Position numbers and translations under genes: made by a program. 64,000 bases of DNA from Primulina eburnea (lineage: Eukaryota; Streptophyta; Magnoliopsida; Lamiales; Gesneriaceae), in contig NC_133103.1 of NCBI RefSeq assembly GCF_022965805.1, positions 26,402,195 through 26,466,194 on the forward strand, read 5' to 3'. The notes below the pieces were generated by a model. It was not told the origin of the DNA, did no database searches, and saw nothing but the letters and a program-made list of their open reading frames with translations. Of the stretch, positions 1 to 10,423 are shown one piece after another. The first letter of the stretch is position 1. Each line of letters begins with the position of its first letter.

Positions 1-102
1 GTAAAATGTACTGACAAGGATGTTTCTGGATGTTCGGAGATTTCAATTACTCCTACGTCACCCCTTATATCACAAGGATAGGATATCCACTAAAAGACTT
101 TG
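1..102. other. Unassigned sequence left of assembly gap
   Basis: About 100 bases that do not match the integrase array on the other side of the gap. No gene or repeat was recognised here. Confidence 0.4.
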
Positions 103-202
103 NNNNNNNNNNNNNNNNNNNNNNNNNNNNNNNNNNNNNNNNNNNNNNNNNNNNNNNNNNNNNNNNNNNNNNNNNNNNNNNNNNNNNNNNNNNNNNNNNN
201 NN
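103..202. other. Assembly gap (100 N)
   Basis: Exactly 100 unknown bases, the usual placeholder for a scaffold join of unknown size. It sits at the edge of a tandem array, where assemblies commonly break, so the array is probably longer than shown. Confidence 0.95.
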
Positions 203-1365
203 AAGTTGTCAATAAAACTTTGGGAACACTTTTGCGTGTTATTTTTAAAAAGAACTTGGATTGACATTTATATGGACTTTATTTTGGGGTTGCCTAGGAC
301 TAAGAAGAAGAGGGATTCTATTTTTGTTGTTGTGGATAGATTCTCTAAGATGGCACATTTTATAAAGTCCATATAAAATGTTAGGTTGCATGGTATGCCT
401 ATGACTATTGTTTCTGGTCGCGATGTTAAATTCTTGAGTTACTTTTAGAAGACTTTATGGGCTAAACTTGGCACAAAATTGTTGTTTTCTACTACTTGTC
501 ATCCTCAAACGGATGGACACACTCAAGTTGTCAATAGAAATTTGGGAAAACTTTTGCGTGCTATTCTCAAAAAGAACTTGGATTGAAATTTCTCTGGACT
601 TTATTTTGGGGTTGCCTTGGACTAAGAAGGGGAGGGATTCTATTTTTGTTGTTGTGGATAGATTCTCTTAGATGGCACATTTTATAGCTTGTCATAAAAC
701 CGATGATGGTTCAAACATTGCGGATTTGTTTTTTAGAGAAGTCGTTAGGTTGCATGGCATGCCTAGGACTATTATTTCTGTTCGCGATGTTAAATTCTTG
801 AGTTACTTTTGGAAGACTTTATGGGCTAAACCTGGCACAAAATTGTTGTTTTCTACTACTTGTCATCCTCAAACGGATGGACAAACTGAAGTTGTTAATA
901 GAACTTTGGGAACACTTTTGCGTGCTATTCTTAAAAAGAACTTGGATTGACATTTCTATGGACTTTATTTTGGGGTTGCCTAGGACTAAGAAGGGGAGGG
1001 ATTCTATTTTTGTTGTTGTGGATAGATTCTCTAAGATGGCACATTTTATAAAGTCCATATAAAATGTTAGGTTGCATGGTATGCCTATGACTATTGTTTC
1101 TGGTCGCGATGTTAAATTCTTGAGTTACTTTTAGAAGATTTTATGGGCTAAACTTGGCACAAAATTGTTGTTTTCTACTACTTGTCATCCTCAAACGGAT
1201 GGACACACTGAAGTTGTCAATAGAAATTTGGGAAAACTTTTGCGTGCTATTCTCAAAAAGAACTTGGATTGAAATTTCTCTGGACTTTATTTTGGGGTTG
1301 CCTTGGACTAAGAAGGGGAGGGATTCTATTTTTGTTGTTGTGGATAGATTCTCTTAGATGGCACA
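203..1365 (+). repeat. Integrase-core tandem array, left arm
   Basis: Roughly three monomers of a repeat that encodes the catalytic core of a Ty3/gypsy integrase (from the DISMDF first-Asp motif to the GQTEVVN Glu motif and LLRAILKKN). The landmark TTGGATTGA recurs near 257, 579, 943 and 1265, giving spacings of 322, 364 and 322. The 322-bp form lacks about 42 bp and carries an AAGTCCATATAAAATG junction. Frames are broken by stops and by the 3n+1 period, so these are not genes. The arm ends at the GCACA target of the Sirevirus insertion and resumes at 10419. Confidence 0.9.
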
Positions 1366-2515
1366 TGAAGAACCTAAAGGGGGGGTGAATAGGTTCTTTT
1401 AGGCCCTTTAGCGTTTTTAAAACGAGTTTGCAAAAATTGCAAGCGGAAGACTTGAGGGACAATCACAAATAAAATGAATGCGTAAAGTAAGTGCGTAAAA
1501 TAAATGCGTAGTAAAGTAAATGCGTAAAGTAAAGAGGGATAGAGATGTTTATGGAAGTTCGACGAAGAATCGTCTACGTCTCCCCTTCTCGATGAGGATC
1601 GAGGTATCACTATATCGACTTGGCTTTAGGAGCTCCAAGCTAGCTTTTACAACCACGCCTCGATGCGTCTACTTGGCCTTGAGGGCTCCAAGGATAGCCA
1701 CGAACTTTACAACCCACTCGAGAGTATTACTTTCACTCTTTTTCTACAACTCTTTTGATATTACAACTCTTTTAATCAACGCACACAAGAGATAGTAGAA
1801 AGCTTTGTAAGAGACAAGAGAGTGGAGTGGGATGATTGAAAATGCATCCTCAAAGGCCTATTTATACTAGTCTTGGACGCCAAGGTTCGGATCTTCTGTT
1901 TATGCTTCGGAACGTCCGATGTGATTGAAATCAATTTCCGTAATTTTGGGATGACTTCGGATCGTCCGTTCTTGACTTCGTAGGGTCCGAACATATGCTT
2001 CGGAGGAACCGATCAAACTTCGTTGCTTCCGAACAGTTCTTTCAGACCGTCTATGCACAGCTTCGGAAGGTCCGAACTCCAGTTCGTACCGTCCGAACAT
2101 TCCCGCGTTTCCGGAGATTTGAAATCTTCAACACTTCGTAGCGTCCGAAATGTCCTTCGTAGCGTCCGAAATCTTACTCGATCAATCAGTCATATCAATT
2201 TGTCTCCGCATTGAAGTGATTTGATTGCTTGTGTTCGGAACGTCCGATCACGTCTTCGGAACGTCCGAACGCTCTCCTCGCAGCTTCCGAACAGCTTCTA
2301 TTTTGCTTCTGAATTGCACAATTTCGGACCGTCCGAACCGAATGTCGGATCTTCCGAACGTAACCTGTTCTTAATTTCCTGCATGCCTCAATATAAAACA
2401 TTAGTACATTTTTAATCCAAGTTTTGGTATCATCAAAACAAAAACTTTGGGATATGTTACAGCATTAAAAACATTAATCTCATCCTCGAGATTTGTATGC
2501 GTTTAAGGCGTAACA
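1366..2515 (-). repeat. Sirevirus 3' LTR
   Basis: 1150 bp, nearly identical to 9269-10418. It abuts the GCACA duplication at 1361-1365 on one side and the polypurine tract at 2516-2529 on the other. Confidence 0.95.
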
Positions 2516-2701
2516 ATCTCCCCCTTTTTGATGATCACAAAACTTGGTTAAAAAATGAGATAACAATAATCAACATAATCGAAATGGTTATTAAATAACT
2601 CCCCCTTAATCAAATAACAAGTCTAAGAGGTTGAATTAAGGCGAATTTATTTAATAACCAATTAACAGCAATTTTAACCAAATAAATTCTCCCCCTTTTT
2701 G
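2516..2701 (-). other. Sirevirus multiple polypurine tracts
   Basis: The minus strand has AAAAAGGGGGAGAT directly before the 3' LTR (2516-2529), then similar AAGGGGGAGT and AAAAAGGGGGAGA tracts at about 2598-2607 and 2689-2701. A fourth, TTGAGGGGGAGT, lies at about 4648-4661 just after pol. Repeated polypurine tracts are a described Sirevirus hallmark; the LTR-proximal one should prime plus-strand DNA synthesis. Confidence 0.85.
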
Positions 2702-2826
2702 TGATAAGCAAAAAGACATAAGCATAAAGAGAGACAAATAAACAGGTAAAATATCCACTAATAAATGCAAGTCTTTTATACAATGATGCATAAAGATAAA
2801 ATAAACAAAAATAACAAAAACATAAT

Positions 2827-3441
2827 CTAAGAATCCGCATCCCGCGACTCTCTATGTCTCCTCATCTCAGCCTCGATGGAATCCAGACGCGAAGAAGTCT
2901 CGGTATGATGGCGCTCTAAGGTAGACTCTAAAAGAGAAAAACGAGTGTCGAAACGAGTCTCCAATCGCTCGAGATACTCGAAAATCCGATCGTAGGGTCC
3001 AGAGGGAGCAGGCGGAGTGAAGCCATGAGGAAGGTCATCCATGGTCATCAAAGGAGTGCTAATAGGGTCGGGAACACGCTGATGGGATGAAGAGGGAATA
3101 TCAACCGAAGGGGTAGGAGTGGTACCCGTAGTAGGGGGACCAGCGGGAAATCCTCTCGTCTGAACGTGAGGAGGAAGGAGACCGAAGGGAACATGAAAGT
3201 GTTCGGTCGGACGATAGGACGCAAAGATGCGATCCTTGTCGATGACCCAAGAGGATAAGACGGGATTCCAAGAGAGTCCCATCTTAACAACAGTATCATG
3301 GTCGATAGTCTCGCGAGGAGAAATAGATAAGGATTCTTCATCTGTAAAGTCAATGCCCAGATGGGCTAGAATCCGGTTAATGAACCGGCCAAATGGAAAA
3401 GAGACGCGAGTAGAAGAAGCCGCGTACTCCATGGCGTACAT
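2827..3441 (-). CDS. Sirevirus extra ORF, C-terminal part
   Basis: 204 codons from an in-frame ATG, in phase with 3469-4098 (distance divisible by three). It contains SFPFGRFINRILAHLGID and a Pro/Ser/Thr-rich linker. The last 60 residues are charged heptads (FEYLERLETRFDTRFSLLES and following) that predict a coiled coil, hence oligomerisation. Either it is the tail of a single protein interrupted by one TAG, or it is made by readthrough or reinitiation. Function unknown. Confidence 0.6.
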   Translation of the reverse strand: MYAMEYAASSTRVSFPFGRFINRILAHLGIDFTDEESLSISPRETIDHDTVVKMGLSWNPVLSSWVIDKDRIFASYRPTEHFHVPFGLLPPHVQTRGFPAGPPTTGTTPTPSVDIPSSSHQRVPDPISTPLMTMDDLPHGFTPPAPSGPYDRIFEYLERLETRFDTRFSLLESTLERHHTETSSRLDSIEAEMRRHRESRDADS

Positions 3442-3468
3442 AAGAAAACGGGGAAGGTTAAAAGGACG

Positions 3469-4098
3469 CTAGGAGACTAAATAATAGAGAATGTACAGAT
3501 CGAGATATTTGCAAGTGGAGAGGTCTCCACTGCGAGGAACAATAGAAGAAGTGATGAGCTTCAGAACAAGCTGAAGCTGAGGAGAAAGGTCCTTCGCATG
3601 AGGACGGTCATCGGCAGGAGTAGGCGGACGACCGAAGATGGTGGTCAAGGCAGTGACTCGATCAAAAGTGGGGTCATTCTCAGTCCAAGACTGAGAAAAG
3701 AACTCACTCGGTCCGTCTCGAGGAAGATCGAACCAAGTGGAGAGGTCGGCGGTAGAAAAAGAAATGAACCGACCCTGAACAATGGTAACAACACGAGTGT
3801 CATCACCACCAAGAACTAAGGAAAAGTTCGCATAGAACTGATGTATGAGAGAGGGGTAGATGAGATCGGGTACGGAAGGTAGAAAGAAGTTTCCCCAACG
3901 TTGAGACTCAATAAGAGTAATCAACGTAAAGAAATTTGCACGAAGATAATCGGTGTGAAGGGTACGACCAGGCAGAATGTTACGGGTTTCGAATTCAGGT
4001 GGGATAGGACGAGGGTTGGGTGGTTGGGTAAGATCATGGTGAAAGGCACCGTGACGAGGGCGAACATTTCGGCCAGCTACGTTACGGCGCGGAGGCAT
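3469..4098 (-). CDS. Sirevirus extra ORF, N-terminal part
   Basis: 209 codons starting MPPRRNVAGRN, ending at a TAG (3469-3471). The sequence after this stop continues in the same frame into 2827-3441, so the two look like one 424-codon gene with a single in-frame stop. It resembles proteins annotated in plants as putative plant transposon protein (motifs QRWGNFF, FYANFS, VQGRFISFS, LSTWFDLP). I see no signal peptide or membrane segment, so a viral envelope role is not supported. Function is unknown; position downstream of pol is typical of Sireviruses. Confidence 0.65.
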   Translation of the reverse strand: MPPRRNVAGRNVRPRHGAFHHDLTQPPNPRPIPPEFETRNILPGRTLHTDYLRANFFTLITLIESQRWGNFFLPSVPDLIYPSLIHQFYANFSLVLGGDDTRVVTIVQGRFISFSTADLSTWFDLPRDGPSEFFSQSWTENDPTFDRVTALTTIFGRPPTPADDRPHAKDLSPQLQLVLKLITSSIVPRSGDLSTCKYLDLYILYYLVS

Positions 4099-4171
4099 AG
4101 TGAGTAGTGAGTGTTTTGTGTGGGGAAAGAAAGAAGGAGTGAATGAGCAAATAAATCAGAGGATCCGAACG

Positions 4172-4545
4172 CCTATTTATAGGCCATGTTCGGACGGTCC
4201 GAACATGAGTTCGGAAGGTCCGGAATTTGAACGGAACGGTTATCTGGCAAGTCAGTTCGGACGATCCGATTCACAATCGGACAATCCGATCATAGAACGG
4301 AGGCTACGAAGCGTAAACGGAGGGTCCGAAGTCTGACAATCAGGCATGGGAAGGCGCGAACATTTAATGACATCGGAAGGGGGTTCGGACGATCCGATGT
4401 GTGTTCGGATGGTCCGAAGAGTGAATCGGAGGTTCTGGAACCTATGGTCAGGTTCGGACGATCCGAACAGGTTCGGTGGATCCGAGGTGAAACGGAGCAT
4501 CCGAATAGGAGCGGTGATTCCGAAGTAGCCAAGATGAGGAACACC
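4172..4545 (-). promoter_or_regulatory. Internal LTR-like promoter before the extra ORF
   Basis: Between pol and the extra ORF lies a cluster of about a dozen TTCGGA..TCCGAA dyads (roughly 4185-4545), the same family of motifs as in the LTR. On the minus strand it is followed by TATAAATAGGC (TATA core at 4172-4181), again as in the LTR. The extra-ORF ATG at 4098 is about 75 bases downstream. Seen: dyads, TATA, spacing. Inferred: an internal promoter giving a separate mRNA for the extra ORF. Confidence 0.6.
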
Positions 4546-4694
4546 TAAAATTTAAAATATTTAGCACATAAATGAATGTTGAGCCATAATTATGGATAAA
4601 TACAATTAATTTGTATTATCCGACATTATAATGCTCACATTAATAATACTCCCCCTCAATTTAACAAATATGTACGAGAGTATTCGACTAGTGT

Positions 4695-7685
4695 TTACAA
4701 CTCAATCATGCCAAGTTCACCACGCAAACGAATAAAAGTAGATTCATCTAGTGGTTTTGTAAAAATATCAGCAATTTGATTCTTGGTGTCAACATAGTGA
4801 AGTTCAACATCATTTTGCTCAATGTGATCACGAATGAAATGATGTCGAATGTCAATATGTTTAGTACGAGAATGTTGAACTGGATTCTTTGTTAGACATA
4901 TGGTGCTTGTATTATCACAAAAGATTGGAATTTTTGAAAAAGTAACACCATAGTCGAGTAATTGATACTTCATCCAAAGAATTTGTGCACAACAACTACC
5001 GGCAGCCATATACTCGGCCTCGGTCGTTGAAAGTGCAACACAGTTTTGCTTTTTAGAAAACCATGACACCAAGCAATTTCCCAAAAAGAAACAAGTTCCA
5101 CTAGTGCTCTTTCTATCCACCTTATATCCTCCAAAGTCGGCATCACAGTAAGCTTTTAAATCGAAAAATGAGTTCTTAGAATACCATAATCCGAGATTTG
5201 GAGTATTTGAAAGATATTTGAAAATGCGTTTTAAGGCGAATAAGTGTGATTCCTTTGGACATGATTGAAATCGTGCACACAAGCAAACACTAAACATAAT
5301 GTCAGGTCTACTAGCAGTCGCATAGAGTAGGGAGCCAATCATGCTACGAAATAACTTTTGGTCAACAGGTTTACCTCCCTCATCTTTGTCGAGTCTGACT
5401 GTCGTGCTCATAGGTGTGGATGAGGCTTTGGAAGACTCCATCCCAAACTTTTTTAGCATCTCCTTGATGTACTTTCCTTGGTTGACAAAGAAACCATCCT
5501 TGCATTGCTTGATTTGGAGACCAAGGAAGTAGTTGAGTTCGCCCATCATGCTCATCTCAAAGTGATCCTGCATAAGCTTAGAAAAATCTCTACACAAGTG
5601 TTCATTAGTAGCACCAAAAATAATATCATCTACATATATTTGTACTATCAGCAAATCATTATTTTTAGTCAAGGTAAATAAGGTAATATCAACTTTACCC
5701 CTACAAAAACCATTAGACAGCAAAAAGGTAGATAATTTCTCATACCAAGCTCTAGGAGCTTGTTTCAAACCATACAAAGCCTTATCAAGTTTATACACAT
5801 AATCAGATAAGTGCACATCTTCAAAACCAATAGGTTGCTCAACATACACTTCTTCTTTCAAATCACCATTAAGAAAAGCACTTTTAACATCCATTTGAAA
5901 CAATTTAAAGTCTCTAGAGCAAGCAAAAGCAAGTAGCATGCGAATGGATTCTAGTCTAGCAACAGGGGCATAAGTCTCATCATAATCAATTCCCTCTTCT
6001 TGACTATATCCTTTAGCTACTAGCCTAGCTTTATTTCTAGTGATTGTACCATGCTCATCTAACTTGTTCCTAAATACCCATTTAGTTCCTATGACAGGTC
6101 TATCAGTGGGTCTAGGTACAAGATTCCAAACTTTATTCCTTCTAAATTCATTTAGTTCATCTTGCATAGCAATAATCCAAGAATCATCAAGTAAAGCTTC
6201 TTCTATGTTCTTAGGCTCTATGTGAGAAAGAAAAGCAAGATAATTGCACATATTAGAAGAGCGAGTAGATACTCCCTTCGATGGGCTACCAATGATGAGG
6301 TCCATGGGATGATCCTTGTGTGTAGTCCACTCCTTCGGAAGAGGTGCGTCCTCTTGATCTTTAGGAACATCATCTAGGCTTGTGGACTCCAACTTTTCGC
6401 CAAGGATATCTATATCATCATCATCAGAAACAACAGTTCTAGGCAAGCAAGGGTTAGTTTCATCAAATATGACATGAATAGATTCTTCAACTAGTAAAGT
6501 ACGTTTATTAAAGACTCTATATGCTTTGCTAGAAGTAGAGTAACCAAGAAAGATACCTTTGTCCGATTTAGCATCGAACTTACCCAGGTTGTCCTTACCA
6601 TTGTTGTGGATGAAGCATTTTGATCCAAAAGCGCGGAAGTAAGAAATGTTAGGCTTTCTCCCTCTCCATAGTTCGTATGGAGTTTTCTTGAGAATTGGCC
6701 TTATTGATACGCGATTGATGATGTAACAAGCAGAACTCATTGCTTCAGCCCAAAAATATTTTGGTAGAGAATGCTCACATAGCATGGTCCTTGCAATCTC
6801 TACTAGGGTCCTATTCTTCCTCTCAACGACACCGTTTTGTTGAGGAGTTCTAGGACAAGAAAAATTGTGACCAATGCCTTTGCTTTGACAAAAAATTGAA
6901 AAATTTTCATTTTGAAATTCCGTTCCGTGGTCACTACGGATTTGTTTGATCAAAAGATTTTTCTCATTTTCAACCTTTTTGACAAAAATTTTGAAATGAT
7001 CAAAGGCATCATTTTTGTGGGCTAAAAACAATGTCCAAGTAAAACGTGAAAAATCATCTACAATGACAAAAGCATAAGATTTTCCTCCTAGACTAGTTGT
7101 CCTCGAGGGACCACATAAATCTAGGTGAAGTAATTCAAGGGGCATAGAAGTGGATACAAAATTTTTATTTTTAAAAGATTCCTTTGTGTGTTTACCAAGT
7201 TGACAAGCATCACAAAAAGAATCTAATTTTAAATTCAGCTTTGGCATTCCGGAAACTAGGTCAAGTTTTAAAAGTTTTTCTATGGTGCTCATCCCAACAT
7301 GACCAAGTCGTCTATGCCAAAGAATGTTGTCATCAACATTTAATGTTACAAGGCTTTTTATTTTTGAAAAAGATGAAATCTTTAAATCGACCTTGTAAAC
7401 ATTTTCACTTCTATAACCTTTGAAACTAATGGTTTTGTCAGTTGTGAGTGATACAGTGCAATCGTGTGGTGTGAATTTGACTTCATAACCCCTATCGCAC
7501 AATTGACTAATGCTTAGGAGGTTATGTTTAAGCCCTTTCACAAGAAGTACATCATCAATAATAGTAGAGTTAGATATACCTATTGAGCCGATGCCTTCTA
7601 TGATCCCTTTGCTGTTGTCTCCGAAGGTCACCGATCCTTTTTCTTTTGGTCGAATGGATTGTAGCAGCTTCTTTTCTCCCGTCAT
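4695..7685 (-). CDS. pol: Sirevirus Pol (integrase, reverse transcriptase, RNase H)
   Basis: 996 codons from the ATG at 7685, uninterrupted. GAG-pre-integrase zinc site H125, H129, C158, C161. Integrase core D189, D252, E288 with exactly 35 residues between the last two (DD35E). RT has the palm Asp in [11 protein letters not shown] (D599) and YVDD at 684-687. RNase H has D848, E889/E891 and D924. The reading frame is open farther upstream, to 7745, and there encodes the protease motif [10 protein letters not shown], so the ATG at 7685 is inside the protease and is probably not the true start. Pol is in the -1 frame relative to Gag, with the two frames overlapping between 7745 and 7682. All catalytic residues are intact. 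Confidence 0.93.
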   Translation of the reverse strand: MTGEKKLLQSIRPKEKGSVTFGDNSKGIIEGIGSIGISNSTIIDDVLLVKGLKHNLLSISQLCDRGYEVKFTPHDCTVSLTTDKTISFKGYRSENVYKVDLKISSFSKIKSLVTLNVDDNILWHRRLGHVGMSTIEKLLKLDLVSGMPKLNLKLDSFCDACQLGKHTKESFKNKNFVSTSMPLELLHLDLCGPSRTTSLGGKSYAFVIVDDFSRFTWTLFLAHKNDAFDHFKIFVKKVENEKNLLIKQIRSDHGTEFQNENFSIFCQSKGIGHNFSCPRTPQQNGVVERKNRTLVEIARTMLCEHSLPKYFWAEAMSSACYIINRVSIRPILKKTPYELWRGRKPNISYFRAFGSKCFIHNNGKDNLGKFDAKSDKGIFLGYSTSSKAYRVFNKRTLLVEESIHVIFDETNPCLPRTVVSDDDDIDILGEKLESTSLDDVPKDQEDAPLPKEWTTHKDHPMDLIIGSPSKGVSTRSSNMCNYLAFLSHIEPKNIEEALLDDSWIIAMQDELNEFRRNKVWNLVPRPTDRPVIGTKWVFRNKLDEHGTITRNKARLVAKGYSQEEGIDYDETYAPVARLESIRMLLAFACSRDFKLFQMDVKSAFLNGDLKEEVYVEQPIGFEDVHLSDYVYKLDKALYGLKQAPRAWYEKLSTFLLSNGFCRGKVDITLFTLTKNNDLLIVQIYVDDIIFGATNEHLCRDFSKLMQDHFEMSMMGELNYFLGLQIKQCKDGFFVNQGKYIKEMLKKFGMESSKASSTPMSTTVRLDKDEGGKPVDQKLFRSMIGSLLYATASRPDIMFSVCLCARFQSCPKESHLFALKRIFKYLSNTPNLGLWYSKNSFFDLKAYCDADFGGYKVDRKSTSGTCFFLGNCLVSWFSKKQNCVALSTTEAEYMAAGSCCAQILWMKYQLLDYGVTFSKIPIFCDNTSTICLTKNPVQHSRTKHIDIRHHFIRDHIEQNDVELHYVDTKNQIADIFTKPLDESTFIRLRGELGMIEL

Positions 7686-9232
7686 GTGTCGAGAGCATCC
7701 ACTGTCAAGATACCAAGTGCTCGATGACTTGTCTCCCCTTTGTCCCTACAAGGTTGAGATACAGTTTGATAGTTGGTACCCGTTTCTTTGGGTCCTTTGG
7801 GGTTAGTAGTAGTTGGGGATTTGGGGATCCATTTCCAATAACTATTCTTGTTGTGTTGGTGTCTAAGTTTCTTGCATTTAGGTCTTATGTGGCCTATCTT
7901 ACAACAGTAAGTACATGTTGGTGGTGTTCTTGGTTTTGCCTTTGCGATAAGACTAGCGAAGTTGACTGATTTCTTTTCATATCCTAGACCTCCTTTGTCG
8001 AAGTTACACCTTTGCATGCTCAAGAGGTTTTCTAGTTTACCGCTACTCACATTGAACTTGTTGAAGGCTTTCTCTAAGTCTCTTAGGTTTGTCTTGAGCT
8101 TAGTGTTGTCATGCATCCTAGCTTCTAGTTCAGTTTTAAGTTGCTTATTCTCATTTCTAAGTGACTTAGCCTTATTGTACATACTAGTGTAAGCGGAGAG
8201 TAATTCATCGTAAGAGGGTACCTCGTCGTCATCCGAGTCGGTCAGATGATCTTCCTTCGCCATGAAGCATAGGGTAGACTCCTCTTCGTTGTCGCTGTCG
8301 CTCCACGTGGCTAGAAGGGCCTTTTTCTTGTCTTTGCCGGCCTTCTTCTTGGAGGGACACTCGTTTGCATAGTGACCCTTTTGTTGACAGTTGTAGCAGG
8401 TCACTTCCTTCTCAAACTTTTTGTCTTTCTTGTTGAAGTTGGAACTCCGCATGAATCTTTTGAACTTTCTAGTGAGGAGTGCCATTTCTTCATCGTCGCT
8501 ATCTTCAAGTTGACTGGTCAAGGCGATCCCTTTCGCCTTTACTTTGTCGTCATCTTTCTTTGTCTCCTTCCGGGTAGATACTTCAAGTTCATGGGTCTTT
8601 AGGGTCCCATGAAGTTGATCAAGGTCGTAGGATGCCGCATCTCCCTTGTTGGATTCAATGATAGCCGTGCGCTTTGCATCCCATTCCGCCGGTAATGCTC
8701 GAAGGGCTCTCCTCCACACTTGTTTAGTTGGGTAGTTCTCACCAAGTTGGGCAAGCTCATTGATGATTTGGGTGAGCCGCCGGAACATGGTGTCGATATC
8801 CTCCTTGGGTTCCATCTCAAAGGTCTCGTACTTGAGTTGGAGAAGGTCTATCTTCGTTTCTTTGACTTGATTGGTTCCCTCGTGGCAAATCTCCAATTTG
8901 TCCCAAATCTCTTTGGCGGAGGTGCAAGCCGAGATTCGGTTGTATTCATTCATATCTAGAGAACAATGAAGAATATTCATAGCTTTAGCATTTTGAGAGA
9001 TAAGTTTCATATCGTCCTTGGTGAAGTCATCCATTCCCTTAGGAATTTCCTTATTATCCACCGTTTTCATGGGGATATAGGGACCTTTCACCGTTATTTT
9101 CCAAAGGTCGTAATCGACGGATTGGATGTATAGAGATATTCTATTTTTCCAATATCCGTAATTAGTACCATTGAAAAGAGGGGGACGATTTGTGGATTGT
9201 CCTTGGGCATACTCGCTTGCTAGATTGGCCAT
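7682..9232 (-). CDS. gag: Sirevirus Gag
   Basis: 516 codons beginning [10 protein letters not shown]. Gag packages element RNA into cytoplasmic virus-like particles. The N-terminal 200 residues match the Copia Gag (UBN2-like) fold, including the [10 protein letters not shown] motif. A first CCHC zinc knuckle has C279, C282, H287 and C292; a second has C440, C443, H448 and C453. Between them are acidic stretches and a predicted coiled coil at about 345-405. Two knuckles with a coiled coil is the Sirevirus Gag pattern. The frame ends VDALDT and stop at 7682. That terminal part reads out of frame over the protease active site, so in this copy the Gag frame does not lead directly into Pol. Confidence 0.9.
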   Translation of the reverse strand: MANLASEYAQGQSTNRPPLFNGTNYGYWKNRISLYIQSVDYDLWKITVKGPYIPMKTVDNKEIPKGMDDFTKDDMKLISQNAKAMNILHCSLDMNEYNRISACTSAKEIWDKLEICHEGTNQVKETKIDLLQLKYETFEMEPKEDIDTMFRRLTQIINELAQLGENYPTKQVWRRALRALPAEWDAKRTAIIESNKGDAASYDLDQLHGTLKTHELEVSTRKETKKDDDKVKAKGIALTSQLEDSDDEEMALLTRKFKRFMRSSNFNKKDKKFEKEVTCYNCQQKGHYANECPSKKKAGKDKKKALLATWSDSDNEEESTLCFMAKEDHLTDSDDDEVPSYDELLSAYTSMYNKAKSLRNENKQLKTELEARMHDNTKLKTNLRDLEKAFNKFNVSSGKLENLLSMQRCNFDKGGLGYEKKSVNFASLIAKAKPRTPPTCTYCCKIGHIRPKCKKLRHQHNKNSYWKWIPKSPTTTNPKGPKETGTNYQTVSQPCRDKGETSHRALGILTVDALDT

Positions 9233-9250
9233 TTAAAAGATTTTGAAAAA

Positions 9251-9266
9251 CCTTGCTCTGATACCA
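9251..9266 (-). other. Sirevirus primer-binding site (initiator Met-tRNA)
   Basis: The minus strand reads TGGTATCAGAGCAAGG two bases inside the 5' LTR. TGGTATCAGAGC is the complement of the 3' end of plant initiator Met-tRNA. Confidence 0.93.
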
Positions 9267-9268
9267 CT

Positions 9269-10418
9269 TGAAGAACCTAAAGGGGGGGTGAATAGGTTCT
9301 TTTAGGCCCTTTAGCGTTTTTAAAACGAGTTTGCAAAAATTGCAAGCGGAAGACTTGAGGGACAATCACAAATAAAATGAATGCGTAAAGTAAGTGCGTA
9401 AAATAAATGCGTAGTAAAGTAAATGCGTAAAGTAAAGAGGGATAGAGATGTTTATGGAAGTTCGACGAAGAATCGTCTACGTCTCCCCTTCTCGATGAGG
9501 ATCGAGGTATCACTATATCGACTTGGCTTTAGGAGCTCCAAGCTAGCTTTTACAACCACGCCTCGATGCGTCTACTTGGCCTTGAGGGCTCCAAGGATAG
9601 CCACGAACTTTACAACCCACTCGAGAGTATTACTTTCACTCTTTTTCTACAACTCTTTTGATATTACAACTCTTTTAATCAACGCACACAAGAGATAGTA
9701 GAAAGCTTTGTAAGAGACAAGAGAGTGGAGTGGGATGATTGAAAATGCATCCTCAAAGGCCTATTTATACTAGTCTTGGACGCCAAGGTTCGGATCTTCT
9801 GTTTATGCTTCGGAACGTCCGATGTGATTGAAATCAATTTCCGTAATTTTGGGATGACTTCGGATCGTCCGTTCTTGACTTCGTAGGGTCCGAACATATG
9901 CTTCGGAGGAACCGATCAAACTTCGTTGCTTCCGAACAGTTCTTTCAGACCGTCTATGCACAGCTTCGGAAGGTCCGAACTCCAGTTCGTACCGTCCGAA
10001 CATTCCCGCGTTTCCGGAGATTTGAAATCTTCAACACTTCGTAGCGTCCGAAATGTCCTTCGTAGCGTCCGAAATCTTACTCGATCAATCAGTCATATCA
10101 ATTTGTCTCCGCATTGAAGTGATTTGATTGCTTGTGTTCGGAACGTCCGATCACGTCTTCGGAACGTCCGAACGCTCTCTTCGCAGCTTCCGAACAGCTT
10201 CTATTTTGCTTCTGAATTGCACAATTTCGGACCGTCCGAACCGAATGTCGGATCTTCCGAACGTAACCTGTTCTTAATTTCCTGCATGCCTCAATATAAA
10301 ACATTAGTACATTTTTAATCCAAGTTTTGGTATCATCAAAACAAAAACTTTGGGATATGTTACAGCATTAAAAACATTAATCTCATCATCGAGATTTGTA
10401 TGCGTTTAAGGCGTAACA
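9269..10418 (-). repeat. Sirevirus 5' LTR
   Basis: 1150 bp, bounded on the minus strand by TGTTACGCC at 10418 and ACTTCA at 9269 (TG...CA rule). It matches 1366-2515 at a constant offset of 7903. It holds the promoter: a cluster of TTCGGA/TCCGAA dyads followed by TATAAATAGG. Confidence 0.95.
9760..10265 (-). promoter_or_regulatory. Sirevirus LTR promoter: dyad cluster plus TATA box
   Basis: Minus-strand TATAAATAGG lies at 9760-9769. Immediately upstream (9788-10265) are about fifteen variants of a 14-16 bp dyad, TTCGGANNGTCCGAA, some degenerate in one arm. The same arrangement is at 1857-2362 in the other LTR. Regularly repeated CGG/CCG inverted repeats have been described in Sirevirus LTRs; a role as factor-binding sites is inference. 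Confidence 0.75.
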
Positions 10419-10423
10419 GCACA

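Larger units (their letters stand above)
1366..10418 (-). mobile_element. Complete Sirevirus-type Copia retrotransposon
   Basis: A 9053-bp element on the minus strand with 1150-bp LTRs (9269-10418 is the 5' LTR, 1366-2515 the 3' LTR) and the 5-bp target duplication GCACA at 1361-1365 and 10419-10423. Order on the minus strand is LTR, Met-tRNA primer site, gag, pol (integrase before RT, which is Copia order), a dyad-repeat region, an extra ORF, several polypurine tracts, LTR. Extra ORF, two Gag zinc knuckles and multiple polypurine tracts are recognised traits of the Sirevirus genus. I see only two substitutions between the LTRs (2277/10180 and 2485/10388), so the insertion is recent. Gag and pol are in different frames and the extra ORF has one stop, so autonomy is doubtful. 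Confidence 0.93.

Noticed and set aside
2827..4098. Extra ORF as an envelope gene
   Set aside because: No signal peptide, membrane segment or cysteine pattern; only a coiled coil and a plant-transposon-like domain.
3598..4107. Plus-strand ORFs opposite the extra ORF
   Set aside because: Shadow frames of the minus-strand extra ORF with no recognisable content.
7682..7748. Programmed -1 frameshift between Sirevirus gag and pol
   Set aside because: No canonical X XXY YYZ heptamer in the overlap; a simple indel is equally likely, so it is only reported as a frame offset.
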